Under the pieces are notes generated by a model that did no database searches, had not been told where the DNA came from, and saw only the letters and a list, made by a program, of their open reading frames with translations. From Myrica gale (lineage: Eukaryota; Streptophyta; Magnoliopsida; Fagales; Myricaceae), in the NCBI GenBank assembly GCA_963930655.1, contig OZ005612.1:5151001-5215000 (forward strand): a stretch of DNA of 64,000 bases, written 5' to 3'. The translations under genes were made by a program, and so were the position numbers. Shown here one piece after another: positions 35,401-45,917 of this stretch (positions are counted from its first letter, which is position 1; each line of letters starts with the position of its first letter).

Positions 35401-38400
35401 ACACGCATTTACTCCTCTTTGCAAACAGCTGATGTTGCTGCAAGACTTTCAATACCCTTTTCAAATGCACTACATGATCCTCAACAGATTTACTATATAC
35501 AAAAATATCATCAAAAAACACTAGAACAAACCTTCTTAGAAATGGCCTAAAGATCTCATTCATCAAACATTGAAAGGTTGCTGGGGCGTTTGTTAAACCA
35601 AATGACATAACTAAAAACTCATAGTGACCCTCATGGGTTCTAAAAGCAGTTTTTGGTATGTCGGGCTCATGCATTCTAATTTGGTGGTACCCAGACCTTA
35701 AGTCCGGCTTAGAAAACACCATTGCCCCAGCCAATTCATCCAACAACTCATCAATAACCGGAATAGGGTATTTATCCTTGATAGTAGCTTGATTAAGTGC
35801 CCTATAATCAATGCACATACGCCAACTACCATCAGCTCAACCTTCCTCACCAACAAAACAGGGGATGAATATGGACTTTGACTGTTCCTGATTAACCTTG
35901 ACTTCATCAAATCTGCCACAATCTTTTCTATTTATGATTTCTGGAAAAAAGGATACATGTAAGGCCTTACACTAACCGGATCTGTCCCCTCCTTGAGTAT
36001 TATCTAATGGTCAAGTACTCGGCTAGGTGGTAGTCCCTTAGAGTTTAAGGCTGTTTTATTAGCATTGATAATTTGCAATATTACTCCCTTCTGCCCCTTC
36101 ACAGTAGATCTATCAAACTTATCACCTTCTACCACAACATTTTAAGCAACCTTAAGCCCCTTCAAAGTTACAGACTTACCAATGACCTTAAATGTCATAG
36201 TTAGTTGCAAAAAATCCCACAATATAGGCCCCAGACTTCTCAACCAATGAATTCCCAACACTACATCACAACCCACTAAGGTAAAGACATGGAAATCAGG
36301 TTTGAAAAGGTTACCTTGCAACAACAATGGTACTGCCATAGCAGTTCCCCATTGGACACTCTGACCTGCACTTTCACCTTAGCATCCACTTGCACCCTGC
36401 TCCTAGTTACAACGCTAGGATCCATGAAATTATGAGTGCTACCACTATCCACCAATACAGTAACTCCAACACCCTTAATTTTGCCCCATAGCTGCACAAT
36501 TTTAGAATTGCGAGACCCTACAATAGCATGAAACGAGATCTGTGCTAGCTCCTCCATCACACACACCTCTTCCTCTTCAGGACCAACCCCACTATTGGTC
36601 AACCCTTCCTCTTCAACAGCCTCTACCTTGCCACTTATTTCATCATCACTGACCTCCATAAGATAGAGCTTAGCTGATTTACATTATGTCCCGGATGACA
36701 CTTCTCATCACAGTTATAACATAAGCCTTTATCTCTTCTTTCTTTCATCTGCAATGGTCAGATTCGTTGAACTGGTATTCTATCTTTAACTACAGGTTTA
36801 GTTGGATTAAAACCTGAGCTATTGGCATACCCAGACACCTTGTAAGATTTCTTACTGCAATAAACATATTCTTCTTGATTTTTTGCCATATCAAAAGCCT
36901 GTTGAAGTGTGCTGGGATTTAGGAGCTTAATAGGATATCTAATATCATCCTTTAGGCCTCCTATAAACCAACTCAACTTGATCTTGTCTGAAACTTCCTT
37001 CAACCTATTAGAAAGGTTCTCAAACTGTCTTTTATAATCTGCCACTGTACCGGTCTGCCTTAACTTTTGCATTGCCTCCATAGGATCATCATAAGGGGAG
37101 CTTCCAAACCTTACCAGTAATGCTTTGGCAAAAGACTCCCAGCTGCAAAAAACTCTAGATTCTTCAGAATCTTGGAACCATACTAAAGTCTCACCCTCCA
37201 TGTAAAGAGAAGCATTTAGAACCCTGTGATTCATAGGAATTTGATAGATCTGAAAGTAGTGATTCACCTTAAACAACCAGCCTTCGGGATTCTCACCAAA
37301 AAATTTGGGAAAATCCAACTTCAAATTCCAGGACAGATTAAAACCACCATCTCTGTTGGGTTCGCCTCCTCCATGGGTCTGACCAGAAACATTTTCTCAG
37401 GGAGCAGCTTCTTCCCCACCTGGAGGGACTCCAGAGCCAGCAAGGTGGGACAACCCCTCCAATCTTGACGTAACTGTCTCCATGAAAATCTGCTGTTGTG
37501 TTGTAAGTGCTGCAATTGCTTCAATCAACTGGTTTATGCGTGTACCCTCAGCCATTTCAGGAAGGAACGACTCTGATACCACTTGTAACAAGCTTGTAAA
37601 TTTTATACTCTTTGTAAAGAAAGATTGTAAATCTTGGATAGAAATTCCAAGAACTATACTTGTATTTGGCTTTTCGAGCAAGCCATGCTCCAATTTTGAA
37701 TGATGTTCAATTTCTTATGTTCTCACTTTCAAATGCCAGCGCAGACTTCTTTTTATTACAAGCCAATTTACTAACAAATTGGACAGCCCATTATCTCGCA
37801 AGAGAGTCTCGCAGAAGGATCTCCACCAAATTCTGGAACCTTCACTTTCTTCAGCATCCAACGACCCAGCAAGCTCCAAATGACATCATCTTTGCCGTTG
37901 CTTTCAGCCCTAACAACATAATTCTCGAACACTTCTCACTTTTCTCAGCTTCGTAACTCAGCTCCCTTTTACTTCATCTCCTTCAACCAGCTCTTACGAA
38001 CTGATTTCCAGCTGATTTCTAGCTGTTCCTTACATAATACTCCTCCACATACAATCTGTCTCAGTCGCAAACTGCCATAACCATTTATCCAACAAGGCTT
38101 TATTGAACATCAAAAGTCTTCTGATTCCCAAACCCCCACAATGAATAGGAGAAAAAACTGTTTTCCAACTAAGGAGGTGGAATTTATGAACCTCACTATC
38201 ACTACCCCACAAAAAAATCTCTTTGCAACTTTTCCATCCTAGAAGCAACCTTCATCGGAAGAGGGAAAAGAGATAGGAAATACGTAGGTAGACTTGAAAG
38301 TGTAGATTTAATCAAAGTAATACAACCACCCTTGGATAAGTACATACGCTTCCACCCCCATCAACTTTTTTTAAAAGAAAAGAAGAACAACCAAAAGCAA

Positions 38401-40157
38401 GTAAAAAGAAATCATTTATGTCTCAGTCTTACAAGTAGATAGTGCGGATAGAAGAAGAAAGTCAATTTTTGAATTCAGCAAGGTTTTCTCTTCACAAATA
38501 ACAGAGAGTGAGAGGAATAAGTTACACTAGTGCTTGACAAAGAGCACAGGTGAAGGATAGACCCTCAAAACATACAAAATATTTGCTTTAGAAGCTTCAT
38601 GGAAATCTTCAATGAAGAGAAGCTAATTTTTCCAAGATTGTCAAAATTAACTCTCCTAACCAAGTGAATTTGCTGAGCCAGAAGTGAGAAAGTATCATCA
38701 TGAACCACCTGGTTCAGAGATGGACAACAAATTTCTGGCAAATTAACATGCAAATGATAAACCTGAAGCACCAAAAGGCCAAAGTTCAAACTAAATATTT
38801 ATTTTCTTTTCAATGAAGCCCCGAAAAACCAAGCAAAATGTGGACTGCAGGGTAAACAGGTTCCAGAAAAAGGAAAAAAGCCTTGCCTTGAGTCATTCTT
38901 CTTTCAAGCATGGACAATTGACAGAGGATTCTTTTATTACGACCCTGCAAGAGGCAAAATTATTATTTTCAATGTGAAGGTAACACAAAGCAGGCTTGGT
39001 AATAAAACAGAGATTAATTACGAAGGATAACCTTGCTTAATGCAAGAGTGAAACAGTTCTTTGCCGAAGATAGATCTCCCTTCTTCCAGATGCAGTTGCC
39101 TAAACATAGCCAAGCATCTGCAAGAGATGGGTTCAACTTAACCTGGAGCATGGAACAGCGAATTTTAGAAAAAGAATCTCAGCCTGAACACCACAATCTG
39201 TTACACTCGTGAAACCAAAAATTTATTCCACTAACAGCTTTTGAGAGATGATCTTCTGCTTCTTTCCTGTAGTCTGGAAACACATCTAATATCTTTCCTC
39301 TCAGATATTCATATGTTGCTCGTTGAATAGATGATCTCCTTTGATCTGCAGAAGCACAAAAGTGCAAATTTTAGCAAATAGTCAAAAGAAGTAATCGGCA
39401 TTGAAATCATTTATTCACAAATCTGTTGTCAGATGTACCATTTGCAGAAGCAATGCAAAGATCCATGCCAAATACAAATGTAAAAAAGATAAAACAAAAC
39501 TCATTCGTTTCATGTATCCTCAATGCGATCATTCACAGCTTGCCCTATACATCAATAATTTCAGAAAACTCAAATCAAGCAATCTTCCAAGATAAAACAA
39601 AAAGTACCCTATATATACAAGATAGGATTGCAATAAGTATTAACAAAACACTTTTCACAAAAAAAAAAGTACTAATAAAACTTCTGAGATACTCCATAGC
39701 GTTATAATGTGCTCAAACAGCTAAGAACTAGGTTTAGTTTGGATTGTTCTTGCCACCTCATAAGTTTTGTTATAAAACAACTAGTTGTCTATTTTCACTT
39801 TCCATTATTCCCACTTTTCGAGTTTCAAAGCTAAATAGCAGGCTACGGGCATTCTAAAAATTCCATTTGCTCCCTTTCTCCTCAATTTCCTCGGCAACCA
39901 AACAGGCACAATATGACAAATTTGTGGAGATATATAAACAATCAGCAACAAAGAATTGAAGTTGGTGTGTATGAGAACAAAGAGGAAAGACCTGGAGGAA
40001 CAGAATCGAGGAGCTTGAGAGCGAGAACAGATTCTGCTTGCAATTTGGAGATTTTCTCATCTGGGTTCAAAGGAAAATACGTTTCTCGAATGTGGTAAAG
40101 ATCTTCGGCTGCGACGGTAACTTGGGCCATTGGATCTTCTTCTGCTTGGTTGATCAT
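26499..40157 (-). CDS. TTC5: TTC5/Strap-like tetratricopeptide repeat protein with C-terminal OB fold
   Basis: Thirteen exons join in frame to 417 aa: 39992-40157, 39236-39345, 39032-39142, 38887-38944, 30961-31050, 30480-30574, 30223-30276, 28763-28900, 28282-28339, 28063-28177, 27796-27865, 26967-27038, 26499-26615. TPR helices cover about residues 60-290 ([58 protein letters not shown]). The TTC5-type OB fold covers about 298-405 ([46 protein letters not shown]). Animal TTC5 acts as a p300 cofactor and in tubulin mRNA autoregulation; the plant role is not known to me. The start at 40157 is first in frame; a second Met lies at 40130. Intron 4 (31051-38886, 7.8 kb) starts with GC instead of GT and holds a LINE plus a Ty3 element. 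All other introns are GT-AG. Confidence 0.92.
29491..29670. repeat. Inverted repeat in a TTC5 intron
   Basis: The arm at 29491-29528 (CTTGTGGAATCAGAAACTAT then GGAACCTTCATCTC) is matched by its inverted copy at 29632-29670, with about 100 bp between. The arms differ by few bases. It could be a small MITE, but no target duplication was found. Confidence 0.55.
32649..33107 (-). repeat. 3' LTR of the Ty3/gypsy element
   Basis: Read on the plus strand it starts TGTAACAAGCTTG and ends CCTTACA. It is 459 bp long and matches 37584-38034 over its whole length. A purine-rich tract borders it on the internal side. TAATA precedes it. Confidence 0.93.
37584..38034 (-). repeat. 5' LTR of the Ty3/gypsy element
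   Basis: It is 451 bp long with the same TGTAACAAGCTTG start and CCTTACA end. It is followed by TAATA, the target duplication. The tRNA primer-binding site is two bases inside its internal edge. Confidence 0.93.
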
Positions 40158-40474
40158 CTCGGAGCGAATACACAGAAGATGCAGACAATTAAAAATATCA
40201 AAAGAAGGATAATGTTAGATGCAGTTGAGTTACACATGCGGCAGTCTTTAAAAAACATGAAAGGGTTAAGAGACCTTTGTTTTTTGGTAAGCGGGTTAAG
40301 AGACCCTTTGGTACTTCTGTTTTGCCTTAATTTTCCTCGGATTTTGCAATTGATCATATGCAGTATTTAAGTTTGGATAAACAATAAAAAGATAATGGTT
40401 TCCTCAGTTTGTCTAGCAAAACTATAGGATTGACAAATCATATCCAATAAAATTAAGCCATCTATTTAAAATTA

Positions 40475-40706
40475 GGAATAAATACAAAATTGGTCTCTGT
40501 GCTATACGCAAAAATCGATTTAGTCCCTGTGATATGAAAAACATCAATTTAGTCCTTGTGATTTCAGAAAGTGATAAAATCAGTTCCTGATGGAGAACCA
40601 ATAACAAACAAAAATAGAATCACATGGACTAAATCGATGTTTTTCATATCACAGGGACTAAAACGATTTTTGCGTATAGCACAGGGACTGATTTTGCATT
40701 TATCCC
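40475..40706. mobile_element. MULE-type foldback MITE upstream of the TTC5-like gene
   Basis: The element reads GGAATAAATACAAAATTGGT at one end and the complement, TTTTGCATTTATCCC, at the other. The long inner arms include GCTATACGCAAAAATCGATT and its inverse. A perfect 9-bp duplication TTAAAATTA flanks it (40466-40474 and 40707-40715). It shares arms with 4141-4362 and the terminal motif GGG(A/T)TAAATGCA with 24138-24596. It lies about 0.3 kb upstream of the TTC5-like start. Confidence 0.85.
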
Positions 40707-40737
40707 TTAAAATTAACCAAATCCAAAACTTCATTTA

Positions 40738-41130
40738 AAAAATAAAAAAATTATTTTGTTGTATTTTATTTTCTCTCTTGTTGTAATTTTTTTTTAAAAA
40801 TTTTAATAGTTCTTAATTTGGCATGGAATATGTGACACATGGAGTAATTTTATTGGGTATGATGTGAAATGATTTAGAACTTCAAAAAACCATCAACTTG
40901 CTTAGAAAAAAATTGGAAACAAATCATAGACTTGAGATAAAAAATAAAAAATAAAATTTTATTTTGAATTTATTTTGTTGTGTTTTATTTTCTCTATTGT
41001 TGTAATTTTTAATTTTAATATAATTTTATTTGGCCTAGAATTCTTGACACATGACATAATTTTATTGGATATGATGTGAAATGGTAATTAGAACTTCAAG
41101 AACCTTCCACTTGCTTAGGAAAAAAATTTG
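40738..41130. repeat. Tandem duplication of an AT-rich segment
   Basis: A segment with TTATTTTGTTGTATTTTATT, TTGTTGTAATTTTT, GACACATG and GATGTGAAATG in that order occurs at about 40738-40915 and again, diverged, at about 40958-41130. Both copies end in an ACTTGCTTAG-like sequence followed by an A tract. No coding sequence was seen. Confidence 0.6.
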
Positions 41131-43619
41131 TAAAGCCCTATATTTTGGAGTTGAAAAGTTTTGAAAAAAAAATCACAATAGTTTTTTACATACTTAATTT
41201 TTTTTTACAAACTCCAACACTTATTTTACAAATTCTAACAATTTTTTAAAAACTCCAACACACTTTCTACGAATCTGAATAAAATCAACATTACTTCTAC
41301 GAAACTCCAACACTCTCTTCGCTTTCATTTGGTTTTTGTGTTTGTTTTCCTTTTTAGTCCTCTTGTATTTCTTTTGGTCGTTATATATATAAAATTAGAT
41401 GTTCATTAAAAAAAATCACATAGACCATTTGGATAATTTTGCCTTAATTTTTGGTCACATCCTATTCAATTTCCAGTCTGAATCCTATTTATTTTTTTTG
41501 TACCAATTATAATTTTTAAATAGAAAATCATAACACATATTGAAAACGTTCGAACTTCGAAACTCACAAAGCAAAAATAACATTTAAAATTTTTAAAGAA
41601 ATTATTAATTTAGTAATATGTATAAAGTGCGCTATTAAAATCGTTCCGCATAATCCATTTATTGTCACACTATTTTGTCTATCAAATCTTGCTTAGAAAA
41701 AAAAATCTAATTTGAAAGTGCACGTTGTTGAATTTTTATAATTTAAAGGCTCATGACTTATTTGGTAATTTAATTTACAGGAGTTAATAAAAAAATAATG
41801 AAATATATAATTTCAGTAAATTTTTTAAGTTGATTGTAATGGAAATAGATGATTTGATAGGAAGATAGATTATTTTATATTTATTTTATTATTATTCCCT
41901 TAACTAAAATTTTGGTTCCCAAATACCACCTAATCTTATAATTCTGCAAAATATTTTTTCAGTTAAAAAAATACTGACCATTTGAGACAAGTTTGAATAA
42001 TTTGAATACTCTTTAATTTGTTAATCTTATTTACTCGCTTTGAATTAAAAATCAAATTCATTGTTTGTATTTTTATATTAGAAGGAATATAGATTTTATT
42101 GGAGTCGTGAACAATTATACTGAGGTCTGTGAAAAAGTTTTGGAGTTTATGAAAAGTATAGATATATTTTTTTAAGTTTATGAAATGTATCACTTAATTC
42201 AATTAGTTCAAACATGGCACTGCATCCACAGATATATGTTTTTCCTCTAGTGGAAATTTGTCCTTCCGATAATTAAACTAGACAGATGGTTATTGAGATT
42301 TGAAGATTTATGTTTTGAGATATGTTTTGTGTTTGTTTTTTTTAAAGTAATGTAGATTCTCTTGGGATTGGTGAAAAATGTATTAAAAGTTGTTGAAATT
42401 TATAAAAAGTTATTGGAATTGGTGAAAAAATATTTAAATTGATGAAAAAGTGAGAGAAAAACATTTTGAAAACGTTTTGAAACATGAAACAAACATAGCC
42501 GAACTGTTTCAGCCTTATGATTCCAATATCTATTCGCATTTCAGATAACAACTCATAAAAAAATTAATATCAACAAATTAAATTGAAACATTAATTCCAA
42601 TTTTGAATTAAGTATCTTCTTAGTACTGATATTAGTTTTAATAGTGTTTGGCCTATATATCATAAAAGCAATTCATTTGTTTCATCCTTATCTCTTTGCA
42701 TTTCATGCTCTAGCTCGAGAATTCGATTCCATTTGGCTAAACAAACTTTCCCTTCTTTTTTTCTTTTTTTTTTTATATCATCCCATATATATATTTGTTA
42801 TATATATATATACACACATGACTCCTCTCCTTTTCTTTGACTCTGTATAATTACTAGTTTTCTCCTTTCTTCTTCATAGTTGGACTTTCTTTCTTCCCTC
42901 TAATTATTTTGAGATTGCCCAACTCGTCCTCACACTCATTCTTCTCCCCACTCAACAAGTTTTAGCGTCCTACACTCTTTATTCTCTCCACCCTACAAGT
43001 TTTAGCTTTTTCGGCAATTGGGATGCAAAGTATCAGTATCCGGCCAATAGTTAGGGGCAAAAATTGAATCTTTTCTAAATGAGTAAAAAAGGCAAAAAAA
43101 TGTCACTAAATTAATATGGAATGAGAAGTGACAACATACTCGGGCTAAAAGTGTATTTTACCCAAAAATTTAAATAAGAAATATATACTTCAAGAAATTT
43201 TATTTCATAAAATGCTTTGTTCATACATAAGCATATATCTCTTATGATTGGAACAAAAGGTCTGATTCTCGAAACCTTCTGTTCTTCTTCTTTCTCTTTA
43301 AGGTTTGAGACAACATGCTCTAGCAGCTCAGCGTGGTTGGACGTTTTGAGTGGCGCTGCTCGTAGGGGAGGGGAGCAGAGAGTTTAGCATTGGTGGGTCG
43401 TTTAGTATCACCGGAAAATCCAAAACAACGAGCTCATCGTCGAGGTCCATTGCTCGACCAAAGATATACCCTGTAATTTGAGCTACCATTTGACTTGAAA
43501 TAGATCAATCCATACCTGAACCAGGTCGCAGGTAGAGAAGAACCCTTGAAAACTGGTTGCCGTTATGCAGTAGGTGCAAAATTCCCGTGGTCTCTTTGGC
43601 TTTATTTAGGTGTCACATT
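41131..43619. other. AT-rich spacer with no recognised gene
   Basis: This 2.5 kb is strongly AT-rich, with T and A tracts and an (AT)n/(AC)n simple repeat near 42785-42825. Only short open frames occur and none carries a recognisable motif. Position 43617-43619 is the left ATT target duplication of the CACTA element. Confidence 0.4.
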
Positions 43620-43840
43620 CACTACAAAAAAAATGACTTTTAGTGACAAAATTTTTTGTCACTAAAAGTCCAAATTTCGTCACTAATACTCAAATTTCGT
43701 CACTAAAAGTATTAGTGACGAATTTTTTTCTTCACCAGCTTCGTCAGTGTAAGAGCGTCACAAAATGTATTTCGTGACGAAACCCGAATTTCGTCACGAA
43801 AAGTTTTTAGTGACGGATTTTTTTCGTCACTAAATATAGC
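43620..43840. repeat. CACTA left terminal repeat region
   Basis: The outer CACTACAAAAAAAATGACTT is followed by many short direct and inverted copies of TTAGTGACGAAATT and TTTCGTCACTAAAA. The same motifs occur at 53540-53732 in inverse order. They are probable transposase or helper-protein binding sites. Confidence 0.85.
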
Positions 43841-44260
43841 AATCGATCGTTACAATTGACGATCAATCGGAATTGGCTTAGTGATGGATCGGTTGAACTA
43901 GCGATTGATCGGTATAAACGGTCGATCGGTGAATTTGTGATGGATCGGTTACACGATCGATCGGTTAATTATTGGCGATTGATCAGCAATTTTTACGGAT
44001 GGAATTGTAAGAAATAGACGATCGATCGCTATAGTAATGACGATCAATTGTAATTTATTAGTGATCAATCGTCTTAACAAAAGCCGATCGGTCAGTGATT
44101 AAAGCGATTGATCACTGACTATGTCACTGATCGATCGGTATAATTGTCACGATCGATCGTTAAATTTACTGATCGATCAGCATTACATATTTTAAATATT
44201 GACGATCGATCGATGACTTTACTGATCGATCGGCATTTAATATTTTTAATATTGACGATA
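43841..44260. repeat. CACTA left subterminal array of the GATCGATC palindrome
   Basis: About eight GATCGATC cores, most within CGATCGATCG, plus many one-base variants (GATCAATCG, CGATTGATC, GATGGATCG) are spaced every 20-60 bp. Similar arrays lie at 48780-50490 and 52296-53540. In En/Spm, subterminal repeats bind the TnpA protein; that role here is inference. Confidence 0.8.
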
Positions 44261-44469
44261 TATTAATAGCTGGAAGTTTAACTACCGATCGAATGGTTGA
44301 AACATAATTTGGATTTTTGAAAAACAATAATAATAAAAAAAATTATAACAGATTGTAGTATAATAAAAATACAATACTCATATTAATGCACATTAATGGT
44401 AAGAAATAGTAATCCGTAATTAAATCGAAAATAACATCGTAATAATACATAATCACAAAACTATTACAA

Positions 44470-45857
44470 CATAGATGCATCTACCTTTTCGAACCTCCAA
44501 ACTGGCTGAATAGTCGCTTTGACATGTCGTTCATTTTCTTCTCCATTACAGATGACTTTTTTTTCTAGCTCCTTCGATATTTTCTGCCCGTAACTGCTCT
44601 TGCTCCTTTCACATGCGTTCTTGTTCCTTTTGCATGCGCTCCTCATGCTCCACTCGCATGCGCTCTTGCTCCATTTTCATGCGCTTCTCCTACTCCAACC
44701 GGATGCGCTCTTGCTCCACCCGCTGCCCCTCACGGTGGTCCCTCAGCGTGGCCTCCATCTCAGCTTGTTTCTTCGCAAATTCTTGCAAGTCTTTTTCTCT
44801 AGCAGCTCTCATCGCTTCTATCTCATCCCTTGCCTTTGCTAGCTGGTGTTGTAGATCAGAAGATTGTGTAGTCAAAGTTGATGAAGGTGGAGGCTTAACC
44901 ACGCGTCCTAATCCCCGAACATATCCCGACTTCTTGCCCAATATCTCGGAATATACTTCAATTTCGGTGTAAGTCTTTCCTTCTAAATCACACTGGTGCT
45001 GGAAGACATCCATCCGTTCTTGAAAAAATGGTAATAATTACTAGAAACATTAAAGTAGAAAAATATACATAAATTACATAAAGTAGATTAAAATGAAAGC
45101 GACTTACATAAATTTCTCTCGCTCCTTCTGAGGTCCAAATCTCATCTTTGTTTGTATAATTCTTTTTATACAGCTCTGCAGGATTGATATCGCCGCTTTC
45201 TTGATTTTTTACATGGCAATAGCATAAAGTTATTGACGAAAAATATCAATAAAGTCTAAAATTAAGTTCTTAACTAACCATGCAAGCTCGTGTGCGCTGG
45301 AAGGAACGCGAACCAACAGCGTGGTTCACAGTCAACTTTGATCTATTCTTCTTATTTTGCTCGCTTCGTTTCTGCGATATTTTAAGAAATTAAATATCAA
45401 ATCAATTTAGGCAACGAGTTTCTTTAATCACGTACCAAAAATGGTTTGCTGGTGAACAGATCGCATAACTCCTTCCACTGTTCTTCCGTCGTATCAGGGT
45501 GCGGCTTCAGCAACGCAGCCTCTTTACTCGGGAACTTCTTGAAATATGCATGCATTCGGTTGCGGTGCGTTCGACGTGCCGTCATCATAGTCTCAACCAC
45601 CGTCCTCACGTCCTCCTGACGGTTGTAGTCAAGGTCGAAGTGGTCCTACATAAGTACGAAAACATACAATATTACAAGTGTAACGATCTGCTTATACAAA
45701 AATTCTATGTTTACGAATTTAATCGTACCCCCGATCCATAATGTACTCCTTCACTTCTGATGGAATGTCGACCCACTTGTTAACGGAGATTGGAATCATG
45801 CATACGAGAAATGTTGGAAACTCCTTGCGCGCGAAGTTCGTCCATGTGTTCACTGTA
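44470..45857 (-). CDS. Transposase_24 (Ptta/En/Spm)-type CACTA gene, multi-exon
   Basis: Several minus-strand exons read as the plant Ptta/En/Spm family. The first, about 45857-45725, has NTWTNFARKEFPTFLVCMIP and VNKWVDIPSEVKEYIMD. The next, about 45645-45437, has VRTVVETMMTARRTHRNRM and EEQWKELCDLFTSKPFL. Then come KRSEQNKKNRSKLTVNHAVG and SRSFQRTRAC (about 45375-45285), PAELYKKNYTNKDEIWTS (about 45210-45110), and a last exon from about 45020 ending in a long coiled coil. The coiled coil has YSEILGKKSGYVRGLGR and repeated QERMR units. Two in-frame stops fall in the coiled coil after 44690, so the C-terminus may be shortened. It probably encodes the DNA-binding helper protein. Exon edges are approximate. 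Confidence 0.7.
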
Positions 45858-45917
45858 ACGATAAAGTTAATCAACGACTGTTTATCTTGAAAAAAACATA
45901 CATGTATATCTTTTTAC

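Larger units (their letters stand above)
32649..38034 (-). mobile_element. Ty3/gypsy (chromovirus-type) LTR retrotransposon, broken
   Basis: A complete-looking insertion of 5.4 kb with two LTRs, flanked by the 5-bp duplication TAATA. It is transcribed on the minus strand. The 5' LTR is at 37584-38034, with a primer site complementary to initiator Met tRNA (TGGTATCAGAG) at 37571-37581. Gag is at about 36.7-37.55 kb, protease about 36.3-36.6 kb, reverse transcriptase and RNase H about 34.4-35.8 kb, and integrase about 33.6-34.3 kb. A chromodomain-like end lies near 33.2 kb, and the 3' LTR at 32649-33107. The LTRs differ by roughly 11 substitutions by eye, so it is fairly young (order of a million years at usual plant rates). 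The coding region is broken in several places. It sits inside a LINE. Confidence 0.92.
31811..38360 (-). mobile_element. 5'-truncated LINE in TTC5 intron 4, split by a Ty3 element
   Basis: The insertion runs on the minus strand. Its 3' end is the poly(T) on the plus strand at about 31803-31811, followed by GATAAGCAAGCAG. The opposite, truncated 5' end is near 38360. The direct duplication TCAACTTTTTTT lies at 31799 and 38361. The upstream piece (38040-38360) reads [32 protein letters not shown] and [20 protein letters not shown]. These belong to the end of the reverse transcriptase and connecting region. The downstream piece (31811-32648) reads [17 protein letters not shown], the segment before the zinc-binding domain. 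About 1.2 kb of LINE sequence is present in total, so the insertion was 5'-truncated. It carries no complete protein. Confidence 0.85.

Noticed and set aside
38565-38789. 74-codon open frame between the LINE and TTC5 exon 4
   Set aside because: The TTC5 frame joins exactly without it and its sequence matches no TPR pattern.
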